Origin: Streptosporangium sp. NBC_01756
Lineage (GTDB): Bacteria > Actinomycetota > Actinomycetes > Streptosporangiales > Streptosporangiaceae
Assembly: GCF_035917975.1 (NCBI RefSeq)
Contig: NZ_CP109130.1
Location: forward strand, 4,774,001 to 4,838,000
DNA length: 64,000 nucleotides
Reading direction: 5' to 3'
Position 1 is the stretch's first letter; the number at the start of each line of letters is the position of its first letter. The position numbers and the translations under genes are program-made. The notes beneath the pieces were generated by a model. The model saw only the letters and a program-made list of their open reading frames with translations. It did no database searches and was not told the DNA's origin. Positions 60,230 through 64,000 of the stretch are shown piece by piece.

Positions 60230-61150
60230 ATGGCTGGAACCGACACGCTGGTGTCCGTCGGACTGCCGGTGCGCAACGGCGCCGAGAGGTTGGAGGGCGT
60301 GGTCAGGTCGGTGCTGGCGCAGGACCACGCGGACATCGAGCTGGTGATCTGCGACAACGCCTCGACCGACGACACCGAGGAGTTCTGCCGGGAACTGGCG
60401 CGGTCCGACAGCCGGATCGTCTACCACCGGCAGCCGCGGAACGTGGGGCTGCTCAACAACTTCATTCACGCGGGACGGATCGCTCGGGGGACGTTCTTCC
60501 GCTGGGTCGGTGACGACGACTGGCTGGCGCCCGAATGCGTCTCCCGTTCCCTGCGCGCCTTCGAGCAGGACGAACGGCTCATCCTGGTCACCACGCAGGT
60601 GGCCTACACCGATCCCGACGGCACCACCCGGACCGGCGTCTACGAGGGGACGGGACTGCGCTCCGACGATCCGGTCGAGCGGTTCGCCGAGATGCTGCGC
60701 ATGCTCAACGAGAGTCACCTGCTGATCGATCCGTTGTACGGCCTGATGCGCAGGGACCGCGTCGTGGAGATCCCCCGGCGCAACATGCTGCGCGAGGACG
60801 AGGTGTTCGCCGCCAAGCTCGCGCTGGCCGGGCCGTGGGGCCACGTGCCGGAGGTGCTCGCCCACCGCAACTGGAAGCACGAGCGCATCGGGGTGGTCGG
60901 GCGCCGGCTCGGGGTGCCCGCCTGGCAGGCGCACTTCTCCTCCACCTTGGAATACCTCGAACTCCTGAACTGGGTGCGCGGGTCCGGCCTCACCGGCGAG
61001 CAGAGCCGCCGCGCGCGCGCCGCCACGCACCGGATGTACGCCCGCCGCCAGCGGCGTACGGCCTCCCACCGCGGCCGCAAGCTGATGCGGCTGGCCGGTG
61101 AGCTGGTCCGCGGCGGCCGGTTCGCCGAACGCTCCGCGACCGGCCGCTGA
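60230..61150 (+). CDS. GT2-family glycosyltransferase
   Basis: A 306 aa inverting glycosyltransferase of the GT-A fold. VSVGLPVRNGAERLEGVVRSVLAQDHADIELVICDNASTDDTEEF (nucleotide-binding) is followed by the metal-binding D-x-D as RWVGDDDW (Asp95-97). It lacks membrane helices and would be a cytosolic or peripheral enzyme extending the repeat unit on the lipid carrier. ATG 60230 is preceded by AAGGAGAC; the open frame upstream is a shadow of the flippase. Donor sugar unknown. Confidence 0.92.
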   Translation: MAGTDTLVSVGLPVRNGAERLEGVVRSVLAQDHADIELVICDNASTDDTEEFCRELARSDSRIVYHRQPRNVGLLNNFIHAGRIARGTFFRWVGDDDWLAPECVSRSLRAFEQDERLILVTTQVAYTDPDGTTRTGVYEGTGLRSDDPVERFAEMLRMLNESHLLIDPLYGLMRRDRVVEIPRRNMLREDEVFAAKLALAGPWGHVPEVLAHRNWKHERIGVVGRRLGVPAWQAHFSSTLEYLELLNWVRGSGLTGEQSRRARAATHRMYARRQRRTASHRGRKLMRLAGELVRGGRFAERSATGR

Positions 61151-61239
61151 ACGGCGGCCGTTCCCGCCGGGGACGGCCGCCCGCCCGTGCACGACAGACC
61201 GCGGGCACGGAACGACAGACCAACAGGAGAGGAGTCAGG

Positions 61240-62136
61240 ATGACCACCGTCTTTTCCAACAGCGTGGTGGACGACGACACCCGGCGCGGCCTGATCTATG
61301 AGGGGAAGGTGTTCACCTACTCCGCGACACCGGCCTCCAAGGAGCTCGTCGGCCTCGCCCACCAGCTGATCGCCGAGGCGTTCGGCGGCCTCGACCCGGA
61401 GACCGCCCAGTTCGTGATGCCGGTCGAGGAGTTCGCGGCCCTGCTCGCCGAGCTGAAGCCGAGGTTCATCCACCATCCCCGGTGCAAGGAACTGCTGCCG
61501 GCCGTCCTCGCCGGCCTCGGCTGCGATCTCGACCGGACCTACTTCGACGTCCCCCGGCTGCGCACCTCCACCTCCAACGACTACCTCACCTCGGGCATCT
61601 CCTATGCCTTCCACCCGCACCGTGACTGCTGGTATTCCGCGCCGTTCAACCAGCTCAACTGGTGGATGCCCATCTATCCGGTGGTGCCGGAGAACGTGAT
61701 GGCCTTCCATCCGCGGTATTTCGACCGCCCGGTGCGCAACGGCAGCGCCCGCTACGACTACGCCGAGTGGAACCAGACCAGCCGGCTCAGCGCGGCCCAG
61801 CACGTGCGCAGCGACACCAGGGAGCAGCCGAGGCCCGAGGAGCCGGTCGAGCTCGACCCACAGGTCCGGGTGGTGCCCGAGCCGGGTGGGGTGATGCTGT
61901 TCTCCGGGGCGCAACTGCACTCGACGGTCCCCAACACCTCGGGCCGGACCCGGTTCAGCATCGACTTCCGGACCGTGAACATCGACGACGTGCGGGTGCG
62001 CCGGGGTGCGGCGAACGTGGACGCGGCCTGCACGGGCACCACCCTGCGCGACTTCGTGCGCTGTTCGGACCTGGACCCGATGCCGGAGGAACTGGCGCTG
62101 GCGTACGAGGCCGAGGCCCTGGCCCGGCTGGGCTGA
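61240..62136 (+). CDS. 2-oxoglutarate/Fe(II) dioxygenase-like protein
   Basis: A 298 aa protein with the facial-triad pattern of 2-oxoglutarate oxygenases: His127-x-Asp129 in FHPHRDCWYSA, distal His227 in GAQLHSTVPNTSGRTRFSIDFR and Arg238 for 2-oxoglutarate. MPIYPVVPENVMAFHPRYF is a further conserved stretch. I infer hydroxylation or another oxidative change of a sugar, lipid or peptide of the glycan. GGAGAGGAG precedes the ATG; the gene is 90 bases after the glycosyltransferase. Confidence 0.8.
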   Translation: MTTVFSNSVVDDDTRRGLIYEGKVFTYSATPASKELVGLAHQLIAEAFGGLDPETAQFVMPVEEFAALLAELKPRFIHHPRCKELLPAVLAGLGCDLDRTYFDVPRLRTSTSNDYLTSGISYAFHPHRDCWYSAPFNQLNWWMPIYPVVPENVMAFHPRYFDRPVRNGSARYDYAEWNQTSRLSAAQHVRSDTREQPRPEEPVELDPQVRVVPEPGGVMLFSGAQLHSTVPNTSGRTRFSIDFRTVNIDDVRVRRGAANVDAACTGTTLRDFVRCSDLDPMPEELALAYEAEALARLG

Positions 62137-62152
62137 CCGGCCCGGCCGCCCG

Positions 62153-63343
62153 TTACGGCGCGGGGCGCAGGGCCGCGCGCATCCGCGCCGCCCTGGCCCG
62201 GGCTGCCGTACGCAGCGCGGGCCAGCTGCGGTGACGCTGGAAGGGAAGCTCGAAGACCGCGGCGAACGACCAGGCCGTCAGCAGGCTCACCGGTACGGCC
62301 AGCACGAGGACGGTCAGGAACGACGGAAGCCCGGCCGGCAGGTGCGGAGCGACGACCAGCTGGAACAGCACCACGACGATCGGGGCGTGGACCAGGTAGA
62401 GCGTGTAGGAGAAGGAACCCAGGCTCCTGACCGGTCGCAGGTCCAGCAGCCGTACCAGCGCCGCCGGCCGGCCCGTCGCCACCGCCCCCAGCAGCAGGCC
62501 GACGGCGGGGCCGAGCGCCATGTCGATCCAGAAGTAGTTTCCCACTGTCCACACGGAGCCCTGCGCCACGACCACGGCGAACACCGGGACCGCGGCGAGC
62601 AGCGCCATCCAGTGCCACGGCAGCCGCCGTACGTGATCTTCGGCGCCGATGACGCCCGCGGCGACCACCCCCATCGCGAACAGCACGGCGAACTGGGGGG
62701 TCAGCCGCATCAGCATGTCCACCAGGGGCACGCCGGGTGCCAGCAGCCCGATGGCCGTCACGATCACGATGACGGCCGCCAGCATCACGGCCGCGCCCGC
62801 CCGGCGGAGGACCAGCAGCAGGAGCGGGAAGACCAGGTAGAGCTGGGCCTCGACGGCGATGGACCAGAAGGCCCCGTTGGGACTCGGCGCACCGAACAGG
62901 TCCTGGAGCAGCAGGCCGTAGACGGCCACGGACTTCGCGGTGGGCGCCCCCTCCCCCGGCTGGGGGACCAGCGTCCAGGCGATCACCAGGCTGAAGACCA
63001 GGGCGGCCCAGTACGGCGGGAGGATGCGCCAGGCGCGGCGCCGGGCGAACCGGCGCACGCCCCCGAGCTGCCATGCCGTCCGGGCGGGGGAGGCGGCCAG
63101 CGAGAAGCCGGACAGGACGATGAACACGACCACCGCGAAGTGCCCGTACACCAGCCAGCCGAGCCATCCCGGACCGGTGGCGGCCGGATACCCGGGAAAG
63201 GACAGCAGCCAGCAGTGGTGCACCATGACGAAAAAGGCCGCCACACCGCGGATCCCGTCGAGCCCCGCGATCCTGCCGCGTTTCGCGGAACCGGGGGTGA
63301 TGGCGGGCGAGCCGTCCCGGATGTCCTCTTCGGAGGACGTCAT
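62153..63343 (-). CDS. Membrane acyltransferase (AT3/OafA type)
   Basis: A 396 aa protein of the acyltransferase-3 family with about ten helices. RIAGLDGIRGVAAFFVMVHHC has the conserved Arg and His-His of the catalytic region; FIVLSGFSLA and RRAWRILPPYWAAL are further signatures. It acylates extracellular or periplasm-facing sugars using cytoplasmic acyl-CoA. ATG 63343 is chosen from homology (short polar lead MTSSEEDIRDGS); an upstream frame to 63604 is not family-like. It is convergent with the dioxygenase gene, and divergent from the Wzz-like gene. Acylation of the glycan made here is inferred. Confidence 0.92.
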   Translation of the reverse strand: MTSSEEDIRDGSPAITPGSAKRGRIAGLDGIRGVAAFFVMVHHCWLLSFPGYPAATGPGWLGWLVYGHFAVVVFIVLSGFSLAASPARTAWQLGGVRRFARRRAWRILPPYWAALVFSLVIAWTLVPQPGEGAPTAKSVAVYGLLLQDLFGAPSPNGAFWSIAVEAQLYLVFPLLLLVLRRAGAAVMLAAVIVIVTAIGLLAPGVPLVDMLMRLTPQFAVLFAMGVVAAGVIGAEDHVRRLPWHWMALLAAVPVFAVVVAQGSVWTVGNYFWIDMALGPAVGLLLGAVATGRPAALVRLLDLRPVRSLGSFSYTLYLVHAPIVVVLFQLVVAPHLPAGLPSFLTVLVLAVPVSLLTAWSFAAVFELPFQRHRSWPALRTAARARAARMRAALRPAP

Positions 63344-63487
63344 CCGATCAACCCCCGTCTCGGGCCGGTGCGGGCCCTGGTATCCGCCCTTTTTTGGGCT
63401 GTCCACGGGTCTATCGTTGTATGGTCGCCAGACGTAACATCCCATGTGGGGATGAGACCGGTCTGATGCCTTGTCCGTCCGATGTAA

Positions 63488-63507
63488 CGAGAAGCACATA
63501 CTTCTCG
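63488..63507. promoter_or_regulatory. Inverted repeat in the acyltransferase/Wzz intergenic region
   Basis: CGAGAAG-cacata-CTTCTCG is a perfect 7-bp inverted repeat at 63488-63507 within the 226-base region between divergent genes. The surrounding AT content and TTGGTAACTGTATTG following it suggest a promoter. An operator or a small hairpin in the Wzz leader are both possible. Confidence 0.5.
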
Positions 63508-63569
63508 ATTGGTAACTGTATTGCCTTGGGGGTTGGCGGTGCCCCGGCATAAATAGGGGGCGGAGACAT

Positions 63570-64000
63570 ATGGACTTCTGGAAAGCCATTTTCGGCCTCA
63601 TCAAACGAAAACTCGTCGGCCTCCCGCTGCTGGTGCTCTCGCTCGCCGCCGCCCTCCTGGTCTTCTTCCTGGTGCCGACGTATTACGTGTCGACCGCGTC
63701 CATGGTGCTGACCACCCCGGCCACCGGTGGAACGCTCTCATCCGACCCCACCCGGCCGATCGGGCTGACCAACCCGCTGCTCCAGTTCAGCGACGGCCTC
63801 CGGGTCACCGCCGGCATCCTCATCCTGTCCATGAACACCCCGGAGGTCGCCGCCGACCTCGGCGTGGTGAAGGACGGTCCCACCGAGGTCACCATCAACG
63901 ACGGCCGTACCAACCCGGATCTGCTGGGCATCAGCACCAACGGTCCCTTCGTCTACGTCGAGGTCCAGAGCAGATCCGCCGCCGCGGCCCAGGACGTGGT
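63570..64000 (+). CDS. Wzz/chain-length-determinant-like protein, 3' end missing
   Basis: The first 143 residues of a polysaccharide co-polymerase. MDFWKAIFGLIKRKLVGLP is a polar lead into a membrane helix (LLVLSLAAALLVFFLVP), then the extracytoplasmic YYVSTASMVLTTPATGG typical of Wzz and YveK-type proteins. The frame is open at the window edge. A GGGGGCGGAGA site precedes ATG 63570. It would set polymer length in the pathway started by the transferase at 47460. Whether a C-terminal kinase or second helix follows cannot be seen. Confidence 0.85.
   Translation, partial: MDFWKAIFGLIKRKLVGLPLLVLSLAAALLVFFLVPTYYVSTASMVLTTPATGGTLSSDPTRPIGLTNPLLQFSDGLRVTAGILILSMNTPEVAADLGVVKDGPTEVTINDGRTNPDLLGISTNGPFVYVEVQSRSAAAAQDV

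Overview
The window is high-GC actinobacterial chromosome (about 70% G+C by eye, many GTG/TTG starts, 4-base stop/start overlaps, conservon-type kinase genes). Gene content (nuo operon with an adjacent polyprenyl synthase, LysR/GntR/HxlR/MarR regulators, MocR, actinobacterial small-protein families) fits a filamentous actinomycete, plausibly of the Streptosporangiales; the genus is inference. No rRNA, tRNA or CRISPR array was recognised.

Layout. (1) 1-8.8 kb: the distal half of the respiratory complex I operon, nuoH (5' end outside the window) to nuoN, followed after 14 bases by a long-chain polyprenyl diphosphate synthase that probably makes the menaquinone side chain. (2) 9-10.7 kb: rarD-like exporter and msrA. 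(3) 10.7-25.7 kb: an accessory island on the 3' side of msrA. It holds LysR/hemerythrin, VOC and YdeI-like genes, three PIN-toxin loci (one intact VapBC-like pair, two broken copies), a SUKH-like protein, a BtrH/DUF4872 protein, a K+ channel, a nickel-binding SCO4226-type protein, a HAD pseudogene, an AT-rich DUF262 + HEPN pair, and a GntR/small-ORF/large-serine-recombinase module at the far end. Six related short sequences sharing a GGCACC-like core punctuate this island. They combine a common left arm (near ACGTTGG) with right arms that copy either the msrA 3' end or a second conserved tail. The copy beside the recombinase looks like the displaced original msrA end. I read this as stepwise, tandem integration of cassettes at the end of msrA.

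(4) 25.9-47.2 kb: mixed metabolic and regulatory genes: proline iminopeptidase, SDR/HxlR, maleylpyruvate-isomerase-like/MarR, an FtsX-type ABC exporter beside a response regulator and an unusual fused double histidine kinase whose first half has lost its phospho-acceptor His, MocR, SRPBCC/HTH, lpd, GNAT, a reduced conservon (NIT kinase + DUF742), SWIM zinc finger, EamA/GntR and small unknowns.

(5) 47.4-64 kb: an exopolysaccharide or glycan cluster. A WbaP-type initiating glycosyl-phosphate transferase is followed by a complete dTDP-L-rhamnose pathway (rmlA, B, D, and C on the other strand). Then comes a tightly overlapping unit for a second sugar: C-methyltransferase, glucose-1-phosphate cytidylyltransferase, PIG-L deacetylase, epimerase-type SDR, DUF4910 protein and an unrecognised Cys/Trp-rich duplicated protein. 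A Wzx-type flippase, GT2 glycosyltransferase, 2-oxoglutarate-dioxygenase-like protein, membrane acyltransferase and the start of a Wzz-type chain-length protein complete it. Together these suggest lipid-linked repeat-unit assembly, flipping and polymer-length control of a rhamnose-containing, methyl-branched, probably acylated surface glycan.
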